Of a DNA stretch of 64,000 nt, positions 26,150-34,411 are shown one piece after another. Source of the DNA: Lachnoclostridium edouardi (GTDB lineage Bacteria > Bacillota > Clostridia > Lachnospirales > Lachnospiraceae); NCBI RefSeq assembly GCF_900240245.1, contig NZ_OESQ01000001.1, positions 645,506-709,505 on the forward strand, written 5' to 3'. Within the stretch, counting starts at the first letter, position 1. Each line of letters starts with the position of its first letter. The notes under the pieces were generated by a model that saw only the letters and a list, made by a program, of their open reading frames with translations, was not told the origin of the DNA and made no database searches. Position numbers and translations under genes: made by a program.

Positions 26150-26602
26150 ATGAAATTAAAAGGTTTAGCCGCACTTTCAATGACTGCTGCATTTACAGCT
26201 GCAAGCGCATTTACTTCCCTGGCAGCCGGCTGGGTCAGTACCTCACAGGGCTGGAAATATGATTGGGGAAACAACAGCTACTGTACAAGCAACTGGGTAC
26301 ATTATAAGGACCACTGGTTCTATTTTGGCAGCGATCAGATTATGCGCACAGGATGGATTCAAAGAGACGGCACATGGTATTTTGCCGCCGATTCCGGGGA
26401 GCTTCAGGGCGGCCTGACGAAAATCAACGGCAATGTATATTACTTTAATACCAGCACCTGTAAAATGTTTACAGGAGTTCAGGCAGTAGACGGACATAAT
26501 TATACCTTTACAGAAAACGGCACGACCCCTGATGCTCCTTATGTTTATACTGAGTTTAACAGCAACGGAACCATTAAAAGAGGATGGAAATTCGGCGTTT
26601 AA
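26150..26602 (+). CDS. Exported protein with choline-binding-like (CW) repeats
   Basis: A 150-residue exported protein. A signal peptide (about residues 1-27, ending ASAFTSLAAG) is followed by three to four aromatic repeats of the cell-wall-binding type: W-x-Y, HWFYFGSDQIMRTGWIQRDGTWYFAADSGELQGG, NVYYFNTSTCKMFTGVQ. These fold into a beta-solenoid that binds choline or other wall polymers. No enzymatic domain is attached, so it is a small wall-associated protein of unknown role. AAGGAGG lies 8 bases before this ATG; the earlier ATG in frame at 26132 lacks a site. Confidence 0.85.
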   Translation: MKLKGLAALSMTAAFTAASAFTSLAAGWVSTSQGWKYDWGNNSYCTSNWVHYKDHWFYFGSDQIMRTGWIQRDGTWYFAADSGELQGGLTKINGNVYYFNTSTCKMFTGVQAVDGHNYTFTENGTTPDAPYVYTEFNSNGTIKRGWKFGV

Positions 26603-26626
26603 AAACATGTGGGAACGCCCTTGGTT

Positions 26627-27970
26627 TTATCTGTCAGGCATTTTACGGCTTTGATAAAAATACACAGGCATAAGCAATATCAGAGCGCAAATCCAGGCAA
26701 ATGGCGTGGAAAAGCAAATAGCTTTATAGCCCAGGACTAAAGACAGCCCTAAGGCGCAGGACAGTCTGGCAAACAGCTCAATTATACATGCCCCAAAGGG
26801 AGCCCAGGCATTGCCTACGCTTTGCAGGGCTGTTCTGTAGACCATCAGCATTCCCAAAAATAAATAGAAGGGCACAATCATCCAAAGATACTGTTTGGCA
26901 TACAGAATAATTTCCTCTGTAGGCTGATTAATAAACAGCTGCACTACGTGAGACTGTCCTAAAAGAAGCAGGGCGCCCATAAAAAAGTTTAAGGCCGTCA
27001 GCATAAGGAAGCAGTCTTTCACACCCTGGCGGATTCTGTTAAACTTTCCGGCCCCGTAGTTTTGAGCTACATAATTGGCTATGGTGATGCCCACAGCGTT
27101 GTCTACCAGCACAGGCAGCTGATCTACCTTGGAGGCAGCGGTATAACCTGCAATGGCGCTTGTGCCCAGACGGTTTACCGCCGCCTGCATGGCCAGCTGG
27201 CCAATACACATAACAGACATTTGGAAGCCCATAGGCAGCCCCAGCTTTATGTGGCGGACTAAAACCACCCATTCCGGCTTCCACTGTCTTCCCTTTAAAC
27301 GAATCACCTCATACTTTTTAAAAGTATAAATAATGCAGAACACTGCTGCCAGCAGCTGTGAAATCACCGTAGCTGCTGCAGCTCCTGCTACTCCCATATG
27401 ACAGGGAACGATTAATATAATATCCAGCACAATATTCAGCAAAGAAGAAAATATTAAGAAATACAAAGGCGTTCTGCTGTCACCTAATGCTCTTAAAATA
27501 TTGGATATCATATTGTAAAAAACAGTTGTGCCTGTTCCCAGAAAAATAATAAATAAATATGTATACGTTTCACTGTAAATGTCTTTAGGCGTATTCAGAC
27601 ACCTTAAAATCACATGAATGGACAGGCAGCTGACAAGTGTAATTAAAATTGTAAATACTGCTGACAGCCACATAGACGCCGCCACACATTCTTTCATTCT
27701 TTTTTTCTTTCCAGCTCCCACTGCCTGACCTAATAATATTCCAAAGCCTCCCGTCAGCCCCTGAACAAAGCACAGCACAAAATAGACAATGGTAGCTGTG
27801 GCCCCCACTGCTGCCAGGGAGTCTGCGCCTAAAGTTTTTCCCACAATAATAGTATCCGCCAAAGTGTAAAATAACTGGAACAAATTTCCCCCAATAACCG
27901 GGATGGAAAATCCTGCAATTACCTTCCACGGAGTCCCCTCTATTAGGTTTTCTGATAATCTTTCAGCCAT
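26627..27970 (-). CDS. MATE family efflux transporter
   Basis: A 447-residue protein with twelve predicted membrane helices in two six-helix MatE repeats, starting with the family's early segment IPVIGGNLFQLFYTLADTIIVGK. Such proteins use Na+ or H+ gradients to expel cationic compounds. GAGGAT precedes the ATG. It is divergent from an AraC-type regulator, which is a candidate controller. Substrate unknown. Confidence 0.9.
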   Translation of the reverse strand: MAERLSENLIEGTPWKVIAGFSIPVIGGNLFQLFYTLADTIIVGKTLGADSLAAVGATATIVYFVLCFVQGLTGGFGILLGQAVGAGKKKRMKECVAASMWLSAVFTILITLVSCLSIHVILRCLNTPKDIYSETYTYLFIIFLGTGTTVFYNMISNILRALGDSRTPLYFLIFSSLLNIVLDIILIVPCHMGVAGAAAATVISQLLAAVFCIIYTFKKYEVIRLKGRQWKPEWVVLVRHIKLGLPMGFQMSVMCIGQLAMQAAVNRLGTSAIAGYTAASKVDQLPVLVDNAVGITIANYVAQNYGAGKFNRIRQGVKDCFLMLTALNFFMGALLLLGQSHVVQLFINQPTEEIILYAKQYLWMIVPFYLFLGMLMVYRTALQSVGNAWAPFGACIIELFARLSCALGLSLVLGYKAICFSTPFAWICALILLMPVYFYQSRKMPDR

Positions 27971-28087
27971 AAATTTATCCTCACATTTTCATTTATAATA
28001 TTTCAGAACTATTTCAGAACTTCTTGCAAACCTCACAAAACCATTTTATAATTGAGCAAAAAATAAAGCAGCTATGAGGAGTCTTTT

Positions 28088-28993
28088 ATGATATACCGCC
28101 AGAATGAGCATTTTCGCTCTCTTTCTATTGACAGCGCTTCTCTTCACGAAACAAAGCAGCACGGCCAGGTAGTATTTCCAGTGGAAATTCTCCACGATCA
28201 TCTGGACGGCTTTAAGGAACGCCACATTCCCTGCCACTGGCATGACGAATGGGAGTTTTCCATAGTAAAACAGGGGGCCGCCATTTTTCATATTAACGGG
28301 ATTTCCCACGCTCTTACAAAGGGAAACGGAATTTTTATAAACTCCGGCACCACCCACATGGTGCTTCCAAAGGGAACAGAGCCTGTAATTCTGCTGACCA
28401 TTATTGTCCATCCCCGTTTTATATACGGCACGCCGGAAAGTCTGCCGGCGCAAAAATACATTCACCCCTTTGCCTCCGCCCCGTCACTTTCAGGAATCCT
28501 TTTAAATGAGCACAGGGAAAAGGATATTTTAGACTGCTGTTTTCAGCTGGATAAAATATTCTGTGAAAAGCCTTTTGCCTATGAGCTGGCTGTAAAGAGC
28601 CTTTTCTGTCAGCTGGCTTTTCTGTTGATTTCTGCATCAAAGGCTACTATTCTCCAGTCGGAAAACAGCTTAAACAGCAGCCGGGTGCGCAGGATTTTAG
28701 ATTATATCCACGAAAATTACGCAGAAAAAATCAGCCTGGCGCGCCTGGCTGATCTGATTATGGTCAGCAGGGAAACTTGCTCCCGCATTTTCAGAAAACA
28801 AATGGGTATGACCATTACCGGGTATCTTGAAGATTACCGGGTGATGCAAAGCCTGACCCTTTTAGAGGACGGCAGGTACACCATTCTTCAGGTTGCCTCC
28901 ATGACCGGATTTTCTAATGCCAGCCGTTATACAAAGGCCTTCCGCAGCAAAATGAAGTGCAGCCCTTCTGAATATTGTAAAAATATCAGATAA
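28088..28993 (+). CDS. AraC family transcriptional regulator
   Basis: A 301-residue regulator: an N-terminal cupin ligand-binding domain (HIPCHWHDEWEFSIVKQG...GIFINSGTTHMV, about residues 45-105) and a C-terminal double helix-turn-helix (ISLARLADLIMVSRETCSRIFRK and ILQVASMTGFSNASRYTKAFR, about 210-300). It probably senses a small, perhaps sugar-like, ligand. GAGGAG lies 8 bases before the start. It is divergent from the MATE gene (117-base gap) and followed by a YitT-like gene with its own promoter. Confidence 0.92.
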   Translation: MIYRQNEHFRSLSIDSASLHETKQHGQVVFPVEILHDHLDGFKERHIPCHWHDEWEFSIVKQGAAIFHINGISHALTKGNGIFINSGTTHMVLPKGTEPVILLTIIVHPRFIYGTPESLPAQKYIHPFASAPSLSGILLNEHREKDILDCCFQLDKIFCEKPFAYELAVKSLFCQLAFLLISASKATILQSENSLNSSRVRRILDYIHENYAEKISLARLADLIMVSRETCSRIFRKQMGMTITGYLEDYRVMQSLTLLEDGRYTILQVASMTGFSNASRYTKAFRSKMKCSPSEYCKNIR

Positions 28994-29066
28994 TGATTTT
29001 TCCTTCTACACAAATATTGTTTATTTTCATACGTATATTGACGCTTTATTTTTAAAAAATTCTGTA

Positions 29067-29095
29067 TTGATTATTTTCTTTTACAGGATTACAAT
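29067..29095 (+). promoter_or_regulatory. Promoter of the YitT-like/PaaI gene pair
   Basis: TTGATT (29067-29072), 17 bases, TACAAT (29090-29095), about 55 bases before the ATG. A small hairpin CTGATG-ATTC-CATCAG follows the likely start. Confidence 0.6.
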
Positions 29096-29150
29096 AACGT
29101 CAGTACAAAAAACTGATGATTCCATCAGCGTATTTTAAGGAGTGTTTATA

Positions 29151-29819
29151 ATGAAAAAATTTAAGTTTCCCGGAGAACTGGCTTTATTTTTTGCTATTGT
29201 GATCAACAGCTTCGGCGTTGTGCTGATGACAAAAAGCGGATTCGGAATCTCCTCTATCTCTTCTGTGCCCTATGTTTTTAGTATGGCCTTTTCTTTTTTA
29301 TCCTTTGGTACATGGAACTACCTGTTCCAGACAATGCTGGTGGCTATTTTAATGATTTTATATAAACGAATTAATTTTGGGTACATATTTTCCTTTGCCA
29401 TGGGCATTGTGTTTGGAAAAATGCTGGACTTTTTTCAGTTTCAGACAGCCGGACTTCCAGAGGGGCTGGGCGTAAGGATTTTCTATTTTATATTAAGCTT
29501 TTTCATTCTGGCTTTTGGAATCTGTCTGGCAAATAATTCTCTCCTGCCTATTATACCAACAGATGTATTTCCCAGAGACTTGTCTTCTATTATTGCCAAG
29601 CCTTATAAAAATGTGAAAACTATTTTTGATTTGTCCTGTCTTACAGCCACCGCTGTGATTTCCTTTTTTATTCTTCACAGAATTACAGGAGTGGGGCTGG
29701 GAACAGTGATTTGCGCTTTATCTACAGGCAAGGCCGTATCCTTAGTTCAGGGATTTTTAGACAAGCATATTACGTTTTACCGGGCAGTTGCCCTTAACAG
29801 GAGGAACCTATATGAATGA
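29151..29819 (+). CDS. YitT/YczE-like (DUF6198) membrane protein
   Basis: A 222-residue membrane protein with about five to six helices. Its sequence (INSFGVVLMTKSGFGISSISSVPYVFS..., ...GFLDKHITFYRAVAL) fits the YczE/YyaS branch related to YitT. It lacks the soluble DUF2179 tail of the other YitT protein in this window. The start at 29151 follows AAGGAG by 8 bases; the ATG at 29142 has no site. Its last 8 bases overlap the PaaI-type gene. Function not known. Confidence 0.75.
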   Translation: MKKFKFPGELALFFAIVINSFGVVLMTKSGFGISSISSVPYVFSMAFSFLSFGTWNYLFQTMLVAILMILYKRINFGYIFSFAMGIVFGKMLDFFQFQTAGLPEGLGVRIFYFILSFFILAFGICLANNSLLPIIPTDVFPRDLSSIIAKPYKNVKTIFDLSCLTATAVISFFILHRITGVGLGTVICALSTGKAVSLVQGFLDKHITFYRAVALNRRNLYE

Positions 29820-30219
29820 AGAATTAAATCAGGTTTTAAAACAAGTGCAAAAACGGTTTGAGGGAGACCGCTTTGCTTACCTCTCCGGCTGCCGCATACA
29901 GTCTGTGGAGGACGGTCAGGCCTGCTGCACAATGGAGATCACAGAAAACCACTTAAATGCTGCGGGAACAGTAATGGGAGGGGCTATTTTTACACTGGCG
30001 GACTTTGCCTTCGCAGTGGCCGCCAACTGGAATAAAACCTTAACAGTGTCTTTAAACAGCCAGATTACTTATCTGGGAGGGGCCAAGGCCGGAGTGCTTT
30101 ATGCAAAAGCCCGGAAGGTAAAAGAAGGGCGCACTGCAGTCTACTACACTGTAGATATTACTGACGAGAATCAAAAGCTAATTGCAGCCCTCACTGCCAA
30201 TGGATTTGTAAAAAGATAA
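29812..30219 (+). CDS. PaaI family hotdog-fold thioesterase
   Basis: A 135-residue acyl-CoA thioesterase of the 4HBT/PaaI type: NAAGTVMGGAIFTLADFAFAVAAN carries the helix and the catalytic Asp/Asn region, and the core strand VSLNSQITYLG follows. AGGAGG sits 6 bases before ATG 29812, and the frame overlaps the preceding gene by 8 bases. The neighbouring convergent phenylacetate-CoA ligase/IorAB operon makes aryl-CoA compounds a plausible substrate, but this is only context. Confidence 0.85.
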   Translation: MNEELNQVLKQVQKRFEGDRFAYLSGCRIQSVEDGQACCTMEITENHLNAAGTVMGGAIFTLADFAFAVAANWNKTLTVSLNSQITYLGGAKAGVLYAKARKVKEGRTAVYYTVDITDENQKLIAALTANGFVKR

Positions 30220-30270
30220 GAACAGGGGGGCCGCCGCACCAATTGCCTGGTGCGGCGGCCCCCTGTTCTT
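30218..30270. terminator. Long bidirectional GC-rich terminator
   Basis: Near-perfect inverted repeat (arms of about 22 bases, including GCCGCCGCACC / GGTGCGGCGGC, with one extra G) between the convergent PaaI thioesterase and ACT-domain genes, with T-rich sequence on both sides. Confidence 0.85.
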
Positions 30271-30291
30271 ATTCTTATTGGACACCCTTAT

Positions 30292-30720
30292 TTATTTAAT
30301 GTGGTAAATAGTTTCTCCGTTGAGCACATGAAGTCCTGCCTGCTGCAGCGCCTCCACAGCCTTGGCTCCGTCAGATGTTTTAATAATCATTGCGCCGATT
30401 TCAGTGGAAGCTAAAGCATACATATATTCTATATTCAGCCCTGTTTCCTGGATTACATGGAGAAGTCCGTGGAGCATCCCCACTTTGTTTTCCAGCTGAA
30501 CAGCCACTACATCTGTAAGCATGGCGGAAAATCCGTTTGCTCTCAGCACGTCTTTTGCCTTTTCCGGGTCGGAAACAACCATGCGCAGCAATCCGTACTC
30601 ACTAGTATCCGCCAGACTTAATGACAGAATATTAATTTCTCTCTCCTTTAAAATATCAGCTGTCTCAGCCAGGGTTCCCGCCCTATTTTCCAAAAATACA
30701 GAAACTTGTTTTACAAACAT
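30292..30720 (-). CDS. Tandem ACT-domain protein
   Basis: A 142-residue protein made of two ACT domains (about 1-68 and 69-142). The first begins KQVSVFLENRAGTLAETADILKEREINILSL; the second begins VVAVQLENKVGMLHGLLHVIQETGLNIEYMYAL. Free-standing tandem ACT proteins of this kind are often linked to phenylacetate-CoA ligase and iorAB genes and are thought to sense aromatic amino acids. It is the last gene of the operon, 36 bases after paaK, and is followed by a strong terminator. Confidence 0.88.
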   Translation of the reverse strand: MFVKQVSVFLENRAGTLAETADILKEREINILSLSLADTSEYGLLRMVVSDPEKAKDVLRANGFSAMLTDVVAVQLENKVGMLHGLLHVIQETGLNIEYMYALASTEIGAMIIKTSDGAKAVEALQQAGLHVLNGETIYHIK

Positions 30721-30756
30721 AGCTTTTCCTCTCTTTCTTCCCTTAATAGTTTTCTA

Positions 30757-32055
30757 TTACTCATACACACGGTTGTCAATAACGTGCTTAGATTTACCCA
30801 TGCTGCGCTCCAAAGTCTTAGGAGCCACCAGCTTAATTTTTGCAGATAATCCTACAGCCTGCTGAACAGCATTTCCAATGGTTTGAGTCAGGTTTTCCAG
30901 CTTTCTGATCTCGTCAGAGAAAAATCTTTCCTCTACCTCCACCTGAATCTCCAGGGTATCCAGATTATTGACTCTGTCCACAATCATTAAGTAATGCGGC
31001 GTAGTGCCTGCCAGCTCTAAAAGGGCAGTTTCTATCTGGGATGGGAATACGTTGACGCCGCGGATAATCAGCATGTCGTCAGAACGTCCCTTAAATCTGG
31101 AAATCCGAGGCAGGGTTCTGCCGCATTCACATTTTTCATAAGTGATGCTGGTAAGATCCTTTGTGCGGTACCGCACCAGAGGAATTCCCTCTTTTGTCAA
31201 TGTTGTAAATACCAGTTCCCCTGTCTCCCCGTTTGGCACCTGTTCTAATGTTGTAGAATCAATGATTTCAGGCAGGAAATAATCGTCAAATACATGAAGT
31301 CCTTTATGGCACTCACAGTCGCAGGCAACTCCCGGTCCCATAATCTCGCTGAGGCCGTAAATATCATGGGCGCGAATATGAAGCTCCTCCTCCAGGCGGA
31401 GACGCATTTTCTCTGTCCAGGGCTCCGCCCCGCAGATACAAGCTTTCAGCTTAATCTGGTCCATCATGTTGTGCTCATGTATGTATTCAGAAATGTGCAG
31501 CAGATAGGATGGAGTACACATAATTCCTGTAGCTCCAAAGTCCGCCATCATAGTTACCAGCTTTTTTGTATTTCCGGTGGACATAGGAACAACAGTGGCT
31601 CCAATATGCTCTGCCCCATAGTGAGCGCCTAAGCCTCCTGTAAATAAGCCGTAGCCGTAGGCCACCTGGATAATATCGTCTCTGCCTAAGCCTGCCATGG
31701 CAATACATCTGGCCACACATTCGCTCCACATATCAATATCTCTTCTGGTATATCCCACTACTGTAGCTTTTCCTGTAGTTCCGCTGGATGCATGAACGCG
31801 GACAATCTCAGATCTGGGAACAGCAAACATGCCGAAAGGATAAGTGTCCCTTAAATCGTCCTTTGTAGTATAAGGCAGCTTATTTAAGTCTTCAATTCCC
31901 TGAATATCCCCAGGCTCTAACCCAATCTGCTGCATTTTCTTTCTGTAGTACTCTACATTGTGGTAAACTCTGTTTACCAGTTTTACAAGACGAGCGCTCT
32001 GTATTGTCTGCATCTCGTCCCTGCTCATGCATTCTTTTGTCTCATTCCATATCAT
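30757..32055 (-). CDS. paaK: Phenylacetate-CoA ligase (PaaK family), copy 1
   Basis: A 432-residue ANL-superfamily AMP-forming ligase. The P-loop VHASSGTTGKATVVGYT (about residue 85), the YGLSEIMGPGVACDC adenylate motif and the C-terminal swivel region (RSDDMLIIRGVNVFPSQIE) are present. Cys residues (CDCECHKG, YEKCECGRT) resemble the metal-binding knots of PaaK. The start at 32055 follows AAAGGA; the ATG at 32076 has none. In an operon with iorAB it may link arylacetyl-CoA and ATP, working in either direction. Confidence 0.93.
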   Translation of the reverse strand: MIWNETKECMSRDEMQTIQSARLVKLVNRVYHNVEYYRKKMQQIGLEPGDIQGIEDLNKLPYTTKDDLRDTYPFGMFAVPRSEIVRVHASSGTTGKATVVGYTRRDIDMWSECVARCIAMAGLGRDDIIQVAYGYGLFTGGLGAHYGAEHIGATVVPMSTGNTKKLVTMMADFGATGIMCTPSYLLHISEYIHEHNMMDQIKLKACICGAEPWTEKMRLRLEEELHIRAHDIYGLSEIMGPGVACDCECHKGLHVFDDYFLPEIIDSTTLEQVPNGETGELVFTTLTKEGIPLVRYRTKDLTSITYEKCECGRTLPRISRFKGRSDDMLIIRGVNVFPSQIETALLELAGTTPHYLMIVDRVNNLDTLEIQVEVEERFFSDEIRKLENLTQTIGNAVQQAVGLSAKIKLVAPKTLERSMGKSKHVIDNRVYE

Positions 32056-32104
32056 GCCGCTTTTCCTTTCTCCCACTGCTATTCTTTACAATCTCTTTTA
32101 AACC

Positions 32105-32674
32105 CTACAGACTGTAGCCTGCCTCAAAGGCCTTCAGATTCACTTCTACTGTTTTTGGCGGAACTGTATTTCGTATTACTTCCTCCCACTGCTCCTTTGA
32201 ATAATCCATGTATCTGGCAGCCGCCCCCAGAACTACCACGTTAAAGGCCTTTGGAGTGCCCAGCTTCTTTGCCTCCTCTGCAGCGTTGACAACAATGGTT
32301 TTATACTTTTCCTGAAGCTTTTCTAAAATATTTTCCGGGTATTTAGCAACTCCTGTTACAACTGTAATAGGGTCGATTCTCTGATTATTTACAATAATTA
32401 CCCCGTCTTTTTTCAAAAACTGAGTGTAGCGCAAAGCCTCCAGCTTTTCAAATGCAATTAAAATATCTGCGCAGCCCTCCTCCACAATAGGCTCGGCTAC
32501 TTCCTCGCCGTAGCGGACAAAGGTAACAACGCTTCCGCCTCTCTGGGCCATTCCGTGTACCTCAGAAAGCTTTACATTATGTCCGGCTTCAATGGCCAGA
32601 TTTCCTAAAATTCTGCTGGTTAAAAGAGTACCCTGGCCTCCTACTCCCACAATCATAATATTTGCTGCCGCCAT
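32105..32674 (-). CDS. iorB: Indolepyruvate:ferredoxin oxidoreductase beta subunit
   Basis: A 189-residue gamma-type 2-oxoacid:ferredoxin oxidoreductase domain (IMIVGVGGQGTLLTSRILGNLA, ...EVHGMAQRGGSVVTFVRYG), the partner of IorA. The complex converts aryl pyruvates from aromatic amino acids into arylacetyl-CoA and reduced ferredoxin. AGGAGGG lies within the end of iorA, and the ATG follows the iorA stop by two bases, so expression is tightly coupled. Confidence 0.95.
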   Translation of the reverse strand: MAAANIMIVGVGGQGTLLTSRILGNLAIEAGHNVKLSEVHGMAQRGGSVVTFVRYGEEVAEPIVEEGCADILIAFEKLEALRYTQFLKKDGVIIVNNQRIDPITVVTGVAKYPENILEKLQEKYKTIVVNAAEEAKKLGTPKAFNVVVLGAAARYMDYSKEQWEEVIRNTVPPKTVEVNLKAFEAGYSL

Positions 32675-32676
32675 AA

Positions 32677-34410
32677 TTATCTGCCCTCCTTTACAATTGC
32701 ATCAAATTTACAAAGCTGCATACAAAGACCGCAGCCGTTGCACATAGTCTCATCTATTTTGATAGTTCCGTCTTCCTGCTTTGTTAAAGCCGGACATCCT
32801 GGGCGCAGACATGCCCCGCACTTTTTGCACTTTTCAGGAATTGCACGGCAAACATCCGGGAAGGAGATACCCTTTAACAGGGCGCACGGCGACTTGGTGA
32901 TAATTACTGATACCTGCTCTCTGGCAGTCTCTCTTTTTAATGTCTCCTCCAACTCCTTTAAATCAAAGGCATTTACCTCATATACATGTTCAATTCCCAT
33001 AGCTTTACAAAGCCCTGTAATATCCACAGCCGGCACAATCTGCCCCTTTAAGGTTTTTCCTGTGGCCGCATGTTCCTGATGTCCTGTCATTCCTGTGGTA
33101 GAGTTATCCAGAATTACTACAGTGCCGCAGCCCTGGTTGTAAACCATATTCATCAGGGAATTAACCCCTGTGTGCAGGAATGTGGAATCTCCGATTACAG
33201 CCACCCAGTTTTTCACAAAATCCTTACCGTTGGCCTTTTCCATTCCGTGAAGAGTGCTGATGCTGGCTCCCATACAAATAGTAGTGTCCACTACGTTTAA
33301 AGGCGCCACAGCTCCCAATGTGTAACAGCCAATATCGCCTGCAGCGTGTATTTTCATTTTGCTGAGCACGGAAAATACGCTTCTGTGAGGACATCCCGGG
33401 CAAAGAATAGGCGGCCTTGCAGGCACCTGCTCCGGCTGAAATTCCAGCTTTTCTCCCAGCAGCCTTTCTCTGATCATATTGGCGCTGTATTCTCCCTGTA
33501 CAGTAAACAGCTCTTTTCCCTGAACTTTAATTCCCCAGGAGCGCACCTGCTCTTCAATTACAGGCTCCAGCTCTTCAAATATGTACAGCTTATCTACCTT
33601 AGATGCAAATTCTTCAATTAATTTTCTGGGAAGCGGATGTACCAGGCCTAATTTTAAAACAGAAGCCTCAGGCATAGCCTCCCTTACATACTGGTAAGGA
33701 ATTCCGCTGGTAATAAAGCCTACGGAGGCGTCCCTGTATTCTGCCTGGTTAATAGAAAATTGGCAGCTGTCCTCCCCCATTTTTTTCAGTCTTTCTTCCA
33801 CAAAAGGATGGCGCATTTTTGCGTTTCCAGGCATCATTACAAACTTTCTCATGTCTCTTTCATAAGGACGCACTTCTACTTCCTGCCTGTCCTCCAGCTC
33901 TACAAGTCCCTGAGAATGGGAAAGTCTGGTGGTAGTCCGAACCATAATCGGTGTGTCATATGTTTCACTTAATGAGAACGCCAGCTTTGTAAACTCCTTC
34001 GCTTCCCTGCTGTCAGAAGGCTCCAGAACAGGTATCATAGCGGCTCTGGCTACCATTCTGCTGTCCTGCTCGTTTTGGGAGCTGTACATGCCCGGATCGT
34101 CGGCAGCTACAATAACAAGACCTCCTCTTACTCCTGTATAAGCGGCTGTGTAAAGAGGGTCGGCAGCTACGTTTACTCCTACGTGCTTCATGCTGGCCAT
34201 GGCTCTGGCCCCGCTTATAGAGGCTCCGATGGCTACTTCCATAGCTACCTTTTCATTTGGCGCCCACTCTGCATAAACCTGATCATATTTTGCTATACTT
34301 TCACTGATTTCTGTGCTGGGGGTGCCTGGGTAAGCTGCTGATACCTTAACTCCCGCCTCATAAGCGCCTCTGGCTATAGCTTCATTTCCTAATAGTAATT
34401 TTTTTTGCAC
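32677..34410 (-). CDS. iorA: Indolepyruvate:ferredoxin oxidoreductase alpha subunit
   Basis: A 577-residue ThDP enzyme. The N-terminal pyrimidine-binding part (EAGVKVSAAYPGTPSTEI) is followed by the ThDP diphosphate part (CPGCPHRS, DIGCYTLG, GDSTFLHTGVNSLMN). At the C-terminus two [4Fe-4S] motifs (CKKCGACLRPGCP and CNGCGLCMQLCKF) are intact. The start is a GTG at 34410 with AAGGAAGG 7 bases upstream, one base after the upstream paaK stop; the longer frame to 34461 would overlap that gene. With IorB it oxidises indole-, phenyl- and hydroxyphenylpyruvate. Confidence 0.95.
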   Translation of the reverse strand: MQKKLLLGNEAIARGAYEAGVKVSAAYPGTPSTEISESIAKYDQVYAEWAPNEKVAMEVAIGASISGARAMASMKHVGVNVAADPLYTAAYTGVRGGLVIVAADDPGMYSSQNEQDSRMVARAAMIPVLEPSDSREAKEFTKLAFSLSETYDTPIMVRTTTRLSHSQGLVELEDRQEVEVRPYERDMRKFVMMPGNAKMRHPFVEERLKKMGEDSCQFSINQAEYRDASVGFITSGIPYQYVREAMPEASVLKLGLVHPLPRKLIEEFASKVDKLYIFEELEPVIEEQVRSWGIKVQGKELFTVQGEYSANMIRERLLGEKLEFQPEQVPARPPILCPGCPHRSVFSVLSKMKIHAAGDIGCYTLGAVAPLNVVDTTICMGASISTLHGMEKANGKDFVKNWVAVIGDSTFLHTGVNSLMNMVYNQGCGTVVILDNSTTGMTGHQEHAATGKTLKGQIVPAVDITGLCKAMGIEHVYEVNAFDLKELEETLKRETAREQVSVIITKSPCALLKGISFPDVCRAIPEKCKKCGACLRPGCPALTKQEDGTIKIDETMCNGCGLCMQLCKFDAIVKEGR

Positions 34411-34411
34411 T